A stretch of DNA of 6,962 nucleotides, from the NCBI GenBank assembly GCA_964598995.1, contig CAZRDR010000048.1, forward strand, positions 1-6,962. The letters are read 5' to 3'. The stretch is from JACROF01 sp964598995. Its GTDB lineage: Bacteria > Patescibacteriota > Microgenomatia > Levybacterales > UBA12049. Shown here piece by piece: positions 1-6,330 of this stretch. Each line of letters begins with the position of its first letter. Position 1 is the stretch's first letter. The notes beneath the pieces are model-generated. The model worked only from the letters and a program-made list of their open reading frames with translations, did not search any database and was not told where the DNA came from. The position numbers and the translations under genes are program-made.

Positions 1-651
1 TGAGAGCATTACTTGCCCTCTAATATAGTTGCCAATGATGTACTGAGAGGTTGAGAGTAGGAATTCGAGACGATGCTGCTGCGAGCGAGGGGTATTATCC
101 TCAAGTGTTTTTTTAAGCCGAGCGCCATCTATCAACAAATAAATACTGATTATTCCAACGATAAGCATATCCAAGAGGAAGGCAAAAACACTACTCAAGA
201 CAGGTAAAATACTTGAGGTGAGTCTTTCCGCTTGACCTGTTAACTGATCCTCAAGAACTGCTAACTGTGATTTGGTGATACCAAATCCTTGAAGTGTCTT
301 AAGCAGCGGACTATGACTCTCGTTGACGACGAATTCAGTTAAGTTACTCGTTAAGAAGGCAAATTGGTGAAGGGCTGTGTCGATGATGATGTATAACAAA
401 AGACTAATAGCAATTAGCACGATGGTATAGGTGATGAGAATTGCCAAAGACCTTGGCATGAACTTCTTGAGAAAAGTTACTGCAGGACTGAGCGCATAGG
501 CCAGAAATGCAGCAATTAAAAAAATAATAACCGTACGTGCAATATGCGAGAGCAGCCAAAAACCGACACCGATAACAATAATCCAGCCAAGGAGTGTTAA
601 AGGGATGTCTCGTCGCCTGGACCAGACTTCTGATCGTGATTGTGATTTCAT
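1..651 (-). CDS. AI-2E family transporter (permease), N-terminal part, runs off the left edge
   Basis: The 217 visible residues read without a stop to position 1. They have the layout of the AI-2E/PerM permease family (formerly UPF0118): two hydrophobic helices close together at about residues 18-58 (ending in an 'AFLAYALSP' stretch), a third at about 69-91, a polar region at about 92-150 rich in Leu, Gln and Ser, another helix at about 152-175, and then a 'YIIGNYIRGQ' segment near the visible end, typical of the family's conserved central loop. Family members are usually 330-370 residues, so roughly a third is missing. They are inner-membrane proteins; assigned roles range from autoinducer-2 export to Na+/H+ antiport, and nothing here identifies the substrate. 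An in-frame ATG at 660 is possible, but it overlaps the -10 box. I prefer the ATG at 651, seven bases downstream of TATAAT. The family call is firm; the substrate is unknown. Confidence 0.88.
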   Translation of the reverse strand, partial: MKSQSRSEVWSRRRDIPLTLLGWIIVIGVGFWLLSHIARTVIIFLIAAFLAYALSPAVTFLKKFMPRSLAILITYTIVLIAISLLLYIIIDTALHQFAFLTSNLTEFVVNESHSPLLKTLQGFGITKSQLAVLEDQLTGQAERLTSSILPVLSSVFAFLLDMLIVGIISIYLLIDGARLKKTLEDNTPRSQQHRLEFLLSTSQYIIGNYIRGQVMLS

Positions 652-658
652 GCCGAGC

Positions 659-667
659 ATTATACCA
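659..667 (-). promoter_or_regulatory. Extended -10 promoter of the AI-2E permease gene
   Basis: On the minus strand the sequence is TGGTATAAT, a perfect extended -10 (TGnTATAAT). It is followed by seven bases and then ATG at 651. The expected transcription start therefore falls on or next to the start codon, and there is no room for a Shine-Dalgarno. No convincing -35 is seen 17 bp upstream, as is common for extended -10 promoters. Confidence 0.7.
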
Positions 668-691
668 AACAAGGTGAAAAATACCTATTCG

Positions 692-700
692 TGGTAAAAT
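692..700 (+). promoter_or_regulatory. Extended -10 promoter of the methyltransferase-flavokinase operon
   Basis: The sequence TGGTAAAAT matches the extended -10 pattern with one mismatch in the hexamer (TAAAAT, 695-700). The hexamer ends seven bases before the ATG at 708, so the mRNA probably begins at or beside the start codon. No clear -35 is visible at 672-677. It diverges from the minus-strand promoter at 659-667, with only 24 bp between the two boxes. Confidence 0.6.
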
Positions 701-707
701 ACATGGG

Positions 708-1949
708 ATGAAAGCGAAAGAATATATCTTTATTTTAGGCAGATACCCAGAACTCTCAAAACTTGAAATTTTTGCCTTACTTCGAAAACTTGAGATTAAA
801 AGCGAGATTATCTTTGAATCTGATACAGTTCTTGTTCTTAAGACGCAGATAGAAATCAATGTATCAGAACTTAATAAGGTTCTTGGCGGTACCGTTAAAA
901 TAGGTGAGGTGGTTCGGTCTTTCCCTCAATCAGTCCACGAGGACGAGCTTGAAGAGTATTTCACCTCTGCGAGTATCTTTGAAGAGATTTTTATTAATCC
1001 TCCGACAAAGTTAGTTTTTGGTATTAGCCTTTATCCTTATGCCAGACAACATGATAAGACGAACAATTTAGCAAGGTTTCAGCGAAAATTAATCCATCTC
1101 TTAAAAGACCACCTTGATCAACAAGGATTCAAGACCCGTTACCCACATTTAGATGGAACGTTTCTCTCAAGTGCCTCAGTCGATAAAAATAAAATTCTGA
1201 CCTCAGGAGCTGAGATTTTGCTGATTGAGACGCCAACGCAGCTTTACATTGGCAAAACACTCACTGTTCAGGAATTCGAATCTTTCAGTAAAAGAGACTA
1301 TGGCAGACCAAAACGCGATATGGAGTCAGGCATCATGCCACCAAAAATTGCTCGTATGATGATCAATATCGCAGAAATTGAAAAAGAGGAAACTCTCCTT
1401 GATCCGTTCTGCGGCAGCGGCACACTCATCCAAGAGGCACTCCTTTTAGGATATAAAAAGGTAATTGGCACAGATCTCTCCCAAAAAGCTATTCATGATA
1501 CGAAGGAAAATATCATTTGGCTGAGAAAAAATAGTGACGTTACAACTACGCCTCAAATCCTTCAGCATGACGTAACGAAATTAGCAGAAAAACTACAACC
1601 CCGCAGTGTCGATGCCATCGTCACAGAGCCATATATGGGACCAAATCTTAAGAACAAACCTCATCTCAAAGACGTCCAGAAAACCAAGGCTGAGCTTGAG
1701 GATCTTTATCTCAATGCTTTCAAATCATTCGCTCAGGTACTCAAACCCGGAGGAAGTATCGTTATGATTTTCCCCGTTTTTCATGTTCATCACCACTATC
1801 TTATGATTGATCTCTTGGATAAAATTGCACGACTTGGCTTCAGTCAAGTCGTTCTGAGTCATGAAAAGCGAAACTCACTTTTACTTGGCAATTCCCAGGA
1901 TTATGTCCTTCGTGAGATAATAAAGTGGAAGAGGGAGGACTATGAATAA
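708..1949 (+). CDS. THUMP-type (Trm11/TrmG10-like) SAM-dependent RNA methyltransferase
   Basis: This 413-residue protein resembles the Trm11/TrmG10 group, which methylates N2 of guanosine in tRNA. The N-terminus carries the 'FILGRYPELS' opening seen in Trm11-like proteins. A THUMP-like RNA-binding region occupies roughly residues 50-185. The linker 'RDYGRPKRDMESGIMPPKIAR' region at about 197-216 precedes a Rossmann methyltransferase with SAM motif I 'DPFCGSGTL' (232-240) and acidic motif II 'GTD' (254-256). Motif IV reads 'TEPYMGP' (306-312) rather than the usual D/N-P-P-Y, so the exact target base is uncertain. 'LKPGGSIVMIFP' (345-356) fits a late Rossmann strand. The start at 708 follows a -10 box by seven bases. 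A competing ATG at 703 encodes only two codons before TGA. It is the first gene of a three-gene operon and overlaps the next gene by 8 bp. Family firm, substrate inferred. Confidence 0.85.
   Translation: MKAKEYIFILGRYPELSKLEIFALLRKLEIKSEIIFESDTVLVLKTQIEINVSELNKVLGGTVKIGEVVRSFPQSVHEDELEEYFTSASIFEEIFINPPTKLVFGISLYPYARQHDKTNNLARFQRKLIHLLKDHLDQQGFKTRYPHLDGTFLSSASVDKNKILTSGAEILLIETPTQLYIGKTLTVQEFESFSKRDYGRPKRDMESGIMPPKIARMMINIAEIEKEETLLDPFCGSGTLIQEALLLGYKKVIGTDLSQKAIHDTKENIIWLRKNSDVTTTPQILQHDVTKLAEKLQPRSVDAIVTEPYMGPNLKNKPHLKDVQKTKAELEDLYLNAFKSFAQVLKPGGSIVMIFPVFHVHHHYLMIDLLDKIARLGFSQVVLSHEKRNSLLLGNSQDYVLREIIKWKREDYE
1933..1938 (+). promoter_or_regulatory. Shine-Dalgarno of the SpoU methyltransferase gene, inside the upstream gene
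   Basis: GGGAGG lies within the last codons of the THUMP methyltransferase gene and ends three bases before the ATG at 1942. The spacing is short, but it supports translational coupling across the 8-bp gene overlap. It also shows that internal operon genes use a Shine-Dalgarno while first genes do not. Confidence 0.5.
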
Positions 1950-2703
1950 AGAACAGCTCATGATCGTCGGACGTAATATGGTCCATGACGCATTATTATC
2001 AGATAAAAAAATCCAAGTCATTTATATTGGCAAGAACAGTCGCAATGATCCGCGCATCAAAGAAATTCTTCAGCTCGCTGATAGGAAAAACGTGCAAATA
2101 TCGTTTGTACCACCTGAAAAAATTAGAGCCATGAGTGGTTCTGAAAATTCCCAAAATATCATTGCCTACATGCAGAATTACCACGGGAGTACGCTTCGCG
2201 AGATTATCGAAAACAAGCTTCGTGATGGAAAAGATCCGTTCATTTTATTATTTAATCAGATGGACTATGAACAAAACTTAGGCGCAATTATCAGAAGTGC
2301 CTGGGGTGCAAGTGTTGATGCGATAGTCCTCTCACCATCAGGTGTCCATGAAGTGACCCCCGTTGTGGCAAAAGTATCACAAGGTGGGGCAGCGTATGTA
2401 CCCGTTATCGCTCAGAGTCTTTTTCAGGCGATCGCAACACTTAAAGAATTCTCGATCCCACTTGTTGGTGTTGAGGTCGGGATGGGTAAGGCGTATGACG
2501 AACTAACACTCCTCGGCCCTGTAGCCTTTCTTTTTGGTGGAGAAGTCTCAGGCATTAGTGAACCTCTTCAGAAAAAATGTGATATCTTTATCCATATCCC
2601 GATTAACTCCGAATTAGCTTCTCTTAATGTGAGTGTTGCGACAGCTCTGGTAATTTATGAGAAAAATCGTCAGGAGCGCGCGGCTCAGAAATTAACAGCA
2701 TGA
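1942..2703 (+). CDS. rlmB: RlmB/TrmH-like (SpoU family) rRNA 2'-O-ribose methyltransferase
   Basis: The 253-residue length and full architecture match RlmB, which methylates the 2'-O of a guanosine in the 23S rRNA peptidyl-transferase loop using SAM. Residues 6-75 form the small substrate-binding domain, opening with 'MIVGRNMVHDAL'. Residues from about 98 form the trefoil-knotted SPOUT domain. SPOUT motif 1 is 'QNLGAIIRSA' (111-120) with the catalytic-type Arg at 118. Motif 2 is 'LFGGEVSGIS' (197-206) with the conserved Glu at 201. Motif 3 is 'SLNVSVATAL' (227-236), the SAM-binding knot loop. The usual 'SAGA' segment reads 'SQGGA' (146-150), a mild variant. Family members act as dimers. The start overlaps the preceding gene by 8 bp, and the TGA stop overlaps the next ATG by 4 bp. 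RlmB is the best match, but a TrmH-type tRNA target is not excluded. Confidence 0.88.
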   Translation: MNKEQLMIVGRNMVHDALLSDKKIQVIYIGKNSRNDPRIKEILQLADRKNVQISFVPPEKIRAMSGSENSQNIIAYMQNYHGSTLREIIENKLRDGKDPFILLFNQMDYEQNLGAIIRSAWGASVDAIVLSPSGVHEVTPVVAKVSQGGAAYVPVIAQSLFQAIATLKEFSIPLVGVEVGMGKAYDELTLLGPVAFLFGGEVSGISEPLQKKCDIFIHIPINSELASLNVSVATALVIYEKNRQERAAQKLTA

Positions 2704-3071
2704 ACCCACTCTATATCATCCGCGGCATCGTTCAATCAGGAGAGAAAAGAGGAAAAGATCTCGGATTCCCAACAGCCAACATTCCATTAACACAAGATAT
2801 TCCTGAAGGGATCTATGCTGCCACAGTTACCATCGATGCGAAAGTCTATCACTCAGCCACCTTTGTCGGCAGTGCGAAAACCTTTAATAAAACTGATCAA
2901 AAAGTCGAAAGTTATATTCTGGACTTCAGTGAAGATATCTATGGAAGACAAATCATTGTTACAATTTATAAAAAGATCAGAGATAACCAAAAATTTACAA
3001 CAGTTGAGGAATTAAAAATCCAAATGACTGAGGATATAAAAAAGATTCGAGACTTCTTTAAATCCTTCTAA
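2700..3071 (+). CDS. ribF: Stand-alone riboflavin kinase (flavokinase) domain
   Basis: This 123-residue protein corresponds to only the C-terminal flavokinase domain of bacterial RibF, which phosphorylates riboflavin to FMN with ATP. The N-terminal FMN adenylyltransferase domain of ordinary RibF (about 300 residues) is absent, and no remnant of it precedes the start. Visible hallmarks are the G-rich opening followed by 'LGFPTAN' (21-27), the ATP/Mg-binding motif; 'EGIYAA' (36-41); the region 'VESYILDFSEDIYG' (69-82), with the presumed catalytic Glu at 70; and 'IRDNQKFTTVEEL' (93-105). All core elements are present, so the gene looks intact rather than decayed. The ATG overlaps the upstream stop (ATGA). 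The nearest AGGAG is over 20 bp away, so coupled reinitiation is likely. The gene ends against the convergent glycosyltransferase with overlapping stops. FAD synthesis would need a separate enzyme elsewhere. Confidence 0.88.
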   Translation: MNPLYIIRGIVQSGEKRGKDLGFPTANIPLTQDIPEGIYAATVTIDAKVYHSATFVGSAKTFNKTDQKVESYILDFSEDIYGRQIIVTIYKKIRDNQKFTTVEELKIQMTEDIKKIRDFFKSF

Positions 3072-4681
3072 TTGATCTGAACAGGCACAGGAGCAAATGG
3101 TGAAGAAGAACCCATTAGTTGGTTTACTTTATATTTATTTTCCTCATCTTTATCGGTTCGATTGTAATCATTTAAGAACTTCAGGAAGGTTAAGAAGATA
3201 GCAAAGTTCATCGTATTCCAAAATAGCCCTACGAAAAGAGTACTTGCTACTAAGCGATGAAAATTTAAATGATCTACTACGATAAATGTCCCGATCGCAT
3301 ACGCCTCGGCGACTCCCATCATGAGCGCTAACCCAAATAATGCGAAAAAGACGAACGAATTTTCTTTGACTCGTTTGATCTTAATTGCCACTGCAAATTT
3401 CTTCTGTACCTTATAAATACCTTTTAACGCTTCAATATTTGAGAAAATATTTGCGATGTTGTACTGCTCGGTGTAGAGCGGATGATAGGTATTGCGTGAG
3501 TAGACTTTGGTAATCCAAAAACTCATTGCAAGATAGGGGAGATAGAAGGAGAGGTAGACAATGAATGACGATTTAAGAAAACTAACCGGCGAAAAGATAA
3601 TATAAATTGGCAAAAGATAATAAAAAAGTTTGAAATGTCCCTGAAGGAAAGCAAGTGTAGAATTAATGTAGGCAAGCCGCTGCATAAGAGTCAAATTTGG
3701 TGAAACTGCAGGTGAATCTTTGGTGCGGAAAAGAAGGCCAAGAGACCCTGCGCCCCACCTGACCCGCTGTTTATGGTACTCCTTCAGATCATCAGGTGCG
3801 AGTCCATATGCAAGTCTCTCATTGATAAATAACGTCTTCCAGCCTTTACTGTGAATCCGCACCGATGTATGAATATCCTCAGTCGCAGTTCCTGTCGCAA
3901 AGCCTCCCACGCTATCAACAGCTGCTCGACGAAGGATGGCACTACTGCCACAGAAAAATGCCGCGTTAAAAGCATTCTTGCCAGGCTGAATCGACTCATA
4001 AAACATCGTCTGCTCATTCCATAACGGATAATTTTTAACGGGGCGATGTTGGATACTATCAGTGTTATAAAATGACTGAGGTGTCTGTACAAAAGCTAGC
4101 ATAGGATCATCGAAATAGCCAAGCGTTCTTTCGATGAAATTTGGCTGAGGTACATGATCTGCATCCAAGCAAATGATAAAATCAGATTTTGAGTGAGCGA
4201 GACCAAAATTCATATTGCCAGCTTTAGCATGCTGACTTGAATGACGCGCGAGATAAACCGCTCCAAATTCCTCAGCTAATTTTTCCATTTCAGGACGAGC
4301 ACCATCATCGAGAAGAAATACTTTATTCACGCCTCGTATCTTAACCGCACCCTCAACAGTCAGCCCTACTACAGATCGAGGCTCATTGAGTGTCGGGATA
4401 AGTACATCTACTGTTGCGTGTCTTTGGGCTGGGCGAAAATGCGGGTAAGCAAGTGTCTTCGCACAGATAAGCGAAATCACTGAAAAAAAGATACGATAAA
4501 CTTCCGCGAAAAAGATAAAGCCTATGAACCAGACTCTCCAGTCAACCGCAAATCCGAATGCAAAAATCAGATAGGCAAGACTCGTTAGTATAAAAATCGG
4601 AAGGAGAAAAGGAAAGTACCATGCTTCTTTTTTCTGGAAAAAGCTGAGTGAATATGAGGTCTCTGGCTGCTCTGACGGCAT
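3068..4681 (-). CDS. Membrane family 2 glycosyltransferase, cellulose-synthase-like (BcsA-type core)
   Basis: The 537-residue protein has the processive GT2 layout. Two N-terminal helices (about 22-45 and 48-73) precede a cytoplasmic catalytic domain of about 90-320. The catalytic signatures are all present: 'LLDDG' (UDP-binding Asp pair, 125-126), 'KAGNMN' (153-158), 'DADH' (the D-x-D metal motif, 173-176), 'ATEDI' (catalytic base Asp, 266-270) and 'QRVRW' (305-309, acceptor-site QxxRW). Helices at about 345-368, 371-393, 442-466 and 475-503 would form the polysaccharide channel. 'KKFAVAIK' (427-434) aligns with the 'FxVTxK' gating-loop segment of BcsA. The PilZ c-di-GMP domain of true BcsA is missing; the protein ends in a short Ser/Pro-rich tail. 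No BcsB, BcsZ or export partner is adjacent. It probably polymerises a beta-linked glycan from a UDP-sugar; the product is unknown. The leader has an in-frame TGA upstream, fixing the ATG at 4681. Confidence 0.88.
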   Translation of the reverse strand: MPSEQPETSYSLSFFQKKEAWYFPFLLPIFILTSLAYLIFAFGFAVDWRVWFIGFIFFAEVYRIFFSVISLICAKTLAYPHFRPAQRHATVDVLIPTLNEPRSVVGLTVEGAVKIRGVNKVFLLDDGARPEMEKLAEEFGAVYLARHSSQHAKAGNMNFGLAHSKSDFIICLDADHVPQPNFIERTLGYFDDPMLAFVQTPQSFYNTDSIQHRPVKNYPLWNEQTMFYESIQPGKNAFNAAFFCGSSAILRRAAVDSVGGFATGTATEDIHTSVRIHSKGWKTLFINERLAYGLAPDDLKEYHKQRVRWGAGSLGLLFRTKDSPAVSPNLTLMQRLAYINSTLAFLQGHFKLFYYLLPIYIIFSPVSFLKSSFIVYLSFYLPYLAMSFWITKVYSRNTYHPLYTEQYNIANIFSNIEALKGIYKVQKKFAVAIKIKRVKENSFVFFALFGLALMMGVAEAYAIGTFIVVDHLNFHRLVASTLFVGLFWNTMNFAIFLTFLKFLNDYNRTDKDEENKYKVNQLMGSSSPFAPVPVQIN

Positions 4682-4708
4682 AAAAAAATGACAGGCAGAA
4701 TCTCAGAA

Positions 4709-4717
4709 ATTATAACA
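4709..4717 (-). promoter_or_regulatory. Extended -10 promoter of the glycosyltransferase gene
   Basis: On the minus strand TGTTATAAT is a perfect extended -10 box, 27 bp before the ATG at 4681. That would give an untranslated leader of about 20 nt, the longest of the promoters in the window. The leader ends in seven T residues before the ATG and contains no Shine-Dalgarno. No -35 is evident. It lies in the 63-bp gap after the upstream same-strand gene, so the glycosyltransferase probably has its own transcript. Confidence 0.6.
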
Positions 4718-4744
4718 AAAAAAGGAGATAAAGCTAGAGTCAGG

Positions 4745-5617
4745 TTACAAAGCCTTAGCAAAGCGGAACAGAATCCAGCGGGGAAGAGTACCTTCAACAG
4801 TCGGACTAACTAACTCAAGACGAATTGGCCACTCATCGCCGCCTTTAAGCAGGAGTGAGTTGCGATGCGCAGCATCGAAAAAAGGAATATTAAGATTCGG
4901 TTCAATAAGAGCATGAACTTTCTGAGAAAGACCTATTGATGATTTCGTCTGAGTTATCCAATCCACTGGATCTTCAGTCTCAGGTACATTTTCAAACATT
5001 TGATCGATCTTATGTCGATCATGTCGATTTTTAAATTCGGCCATATCAATCGGAGTAAATCCAGGAGGGATCCATTTTCTAAAATCTGGGTCGATGCGAT
5101 ACTGGATTCCGCTAATTATTCCTGACTTATCACGATAATACCTCCAATCAACACCTTCATCTCCAGTCATTCGAATATCACCATGTTCTACATAGTCTTC
5201 AAGTTCGCTATTTTTGAGAGTTTTCCCATTCCATAGATAGAGACTTCCTACTCCCATCCCTTCAGGAATTCTCATGGTGCGATTTCCAACGTTCGCCAGA
5301 GGAATTGCCGCGGTCATATCGGAACCCCCATTACTATCGAGTGTCCAATCAAGAATCTCAGGAGTCTCACTACCAACTTCAATTCCTAATTGCATGAAGA
5401 TACTCCAGCCTGACATATGGGTTTTTCTCACTAAGCGGCGGTTTGCAGGGAGATTGTCAGGCGTTACATTAATTCTGACCGTTGTCGAGGTATGTGGACG
5501 GAGGGTAATATCATGGGAAGTTCTCAAATCACTGCCAATCCAAAAACTTCCATCAGGAATTCGCAGCATTTCTTCATTCAAAGCAAGTTGAGTGATTGGT
5601 CGTTCTATCTCTGCCAT
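4745..5617 (-). CDS. Protein of unknown function, possibly two dUTPase/dCTP-deaminase-like domains
   Basis: I do not recognise this 290-residue protein with certainty. It is soluble, acidic to neutral, with no signal peptide or membrane segment. Its first half has the rhythm of the all-beta dUTPase/dCTP-deaminase (Dcd) fold: 'DITLRPHTS' (36-44), 'NLPANRR' (55-61), 'HMSGWS' (67-72, in the position of the R-S-G/S motif), 'LDWTLDSN' (89-96), and 'IPLANVGNRTMRIPEGMGVGSLYLW' across 105-129, which resembles the 'N-x-x-x-x-x-I-x-x-G-x-x-I-x-Q-L' strand pair. The second half ('HGDIRMTGD', 145-153; 'RKWIPPGFTPI', 180-190; 'LIEPNLNIPF', 237-246) could be a second copy. Canonical catalytic residues are not evident, so enzymatic activity is doubtful. 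The ATG at 5617 sits six bases behind a -10 box. It is bounded by its own promoter and an upstream terminator, so it is probably monocistronic. The fold suggestion is inference only. Confidence 0.6.
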   Translation of the reverse strand: MAEIERPITQLALNEEMLRIPDGSFWIGSDLRTSHDITLRPHTSTTVRINVTPDNLPANRRLVRKTHMSGWSIFMQLGIEVGSETPEILDWTLDSNGGSDMTAAIPLANVGNRTMRIPEGMGVGSLYLWNGKTLKNSELEDYVEHGDIRMTGDEGVDWRYYRDKSGIISGIQYRIDPDFRKWIPPGFTPIDMAEFKNRHDRHKIDQMFENVPETEDPVDWITQTKSSIGLSQKVHALIEPNLNIPFFDAAHRNSLLLKGGDEWPIRLELVSPTVEGTLPRWILFRFAKAL

Positions 5618-5623
5618 GGCTGG

Positions 5624-5652
5624 ATTGTAGCAAAAATAGGCTCAAACTACAA
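5624..5652 (-). promoter_or_regulatory. Promoter (-35 TTGTAG, extended -10 TGCTACAAT) of the unknown gene
   Basis: On the minus strand TACAAT (5629-5624) is preceded by TGC, and a TTG-starting hexamer TTGTAG (5652-5647) lies exactly 17 bp upstream. The -10 ends six bases before the ATG at 5617, placing the predicted transcript start on the start codon. The promoter lies just beyond the terminator of the superoxide dismutase gene. Confidence 0.6.
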
Positions 5653-5671
5653 ACTATAGGTTAATGACAGC

Positions 5672-5698
5672 AAAAAGGAGAGCTTAAGCTCTCCTTTT
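5672..5698 (-). terminator. Rho-independent terminator after the superoxide dismutase gene, perfect palindrome
   Basis: Positions 5673-5698 form a perfect 26-bp inverted repeat centred between 5685 and 5686. The core is GGAGAGC / GCTCTCC joined through TTAA, flanked by A on one side and T on the other. On the minus strand the hairpin begins 23 bp past the dismutase stop and runs into five T residues. The symmetry lets it work in both directions, but the only upstream gene ending here is the dismutase. Confidence 0.85.
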
Positions 5699-5721
5699 CA
5701 AGTATCTATAAACAAATTAGG

Positions 5722-6330
5722 CTACTTTGTAGCTCCATCAAGTCGCTTAGCGACATCGTCCCAATTAACAATATTCCACCATGCTTCAATATAATCAGCA
5801 CGTTTGTTGTAATACTGGAGATAATAAGCATGCTCCCAGACATCAAGTCCGAGTAATGGTGTTTTGCCCTGCGTTAGAGGAGTATCTTGATTTGGCGTAC
5901 TCATAAGCTTAAGTTCACCATTATCAACGATCAGCCACTGCCAGCCACTACCAAATACCTTCGCAGCGTTAGCAGCAAATTGCTCTTTAAATGTCTTGAG
6001 ATCGCCGAATGAGTGCTGAAGTTTGTCTTTAAGTGTACCACTCGGTTCTTGGCCTTTTTTCGGTGCCATCATCACCCAAAACATCGAGTGATTAATATGA
6101 CCTCCGCCATGATTACGAACGACCATTCTGATATCCTCAGGAATCTGATCCAGTGATGTAACTAACTCCTCGATCGTTTTATTTTGCCAATCAGGATACT
6201 TCTCCAGAGCTTTATTCAGCGTATCGACGTAGGTTCGATGATGCTTATCATGATGCAGATGCTGGATATCGCCATTAATAAATGGTGCGAGAGCATCATA
6301 GTCATAGGGAAGTTCAGGTAACGTAAACAT
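5722..6330 (-). CDS. sodA: Superoxide dismutase, Fe/Mn family, Mn-type signature
   Basis: The 202-residue protein has the family's normal length and converts superoxide to hydrogen peroxide and oxygen. All four metal ligands are visible: His26 in 'HHDKHH', His81 in 'GGHINHSMFW', and Asp163 and His167 in 'DVWEHAYY'. Two positions that separate Mn from Fe enzymes point to manganese: Gly77, four residues before ligand His81, where Fe enzymes usually have Gln, and Gln148 in 'NQDTP', the Gln contributed by the C-terminal domain in Mn enzymes. A cambialistic enzyme is still possible. There is no signal peptide, so it should be cytoplasmic. The N-terminus 'MFTLPELPYDYDAL' is the standard family opening, which fixes the start. 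The ATG shares one base with the stop of the upstream cytochrome b5 gene and has a strong Shine-Dalgarno within that gene, so the pair is translationally coupled. A terminator follows. Confidence 0.97.
   Translation of the reverse strand: MFTLPELPYDYDALAPFINGDIQHLHHDKHHRTYVDTLNKALEKYPDWQNKTIEELVTSLDQIPEDIRMVVRNHGGGHINHSMFWVMMAPKKGQEPSGTLKDKLQHSFGDLKTFKEQFAANAAKVFGSGWQWLIVDNGELKLMSTPNQDTPLTQGKTPLLGLDVWEHAYYLQYYNKRADYIEAWWNIVNWDDVAKRLDGATK

Noticed and set aside
658..660. ATG at 660 as the start of the AI-2E permease gene
   Set aside because: It is in frame three codons upstream, but it overlaps the TATAAT box at 664-659. Transcription would start downstream of it, so ATG 651 fits better.
703..711. 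Two-codon mini-ORF (ATG GGA TGA) overlapping the methyltransferase start, as a possible leader peptide
   Set aside because: The predicted transcript starts at about 707-708, after this ATG, so it would not be in the mRNA. It is most likely a chance occurrence.
404..859. Long minus-strand open frame across the permease and methyltransferase starts
   Set aside because: It is out of frame with the clear permease reading and spans the divergent promoter region. The sequence is Cys/Tyr-rich with no family resemblance, so it is a shadow of the real genes.
4717..4732. Plus-strand AAAAAAAGGAGAT as a Shine-Dalgarno for a plus-strand gene
   Set aside because: No suitably placed plus-strand start with a credible reading frame follows. 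The region is the minus-strand promoter upstream of the glycosyltransferase.
4585..4797. Minus-strand open frame bridging the unknown gene and the glycosyltransferase
   Set aside because: It overlaps the ends of both better-supported genes and the promoter at 4709-4717, and has no recognisable domain or start signal.
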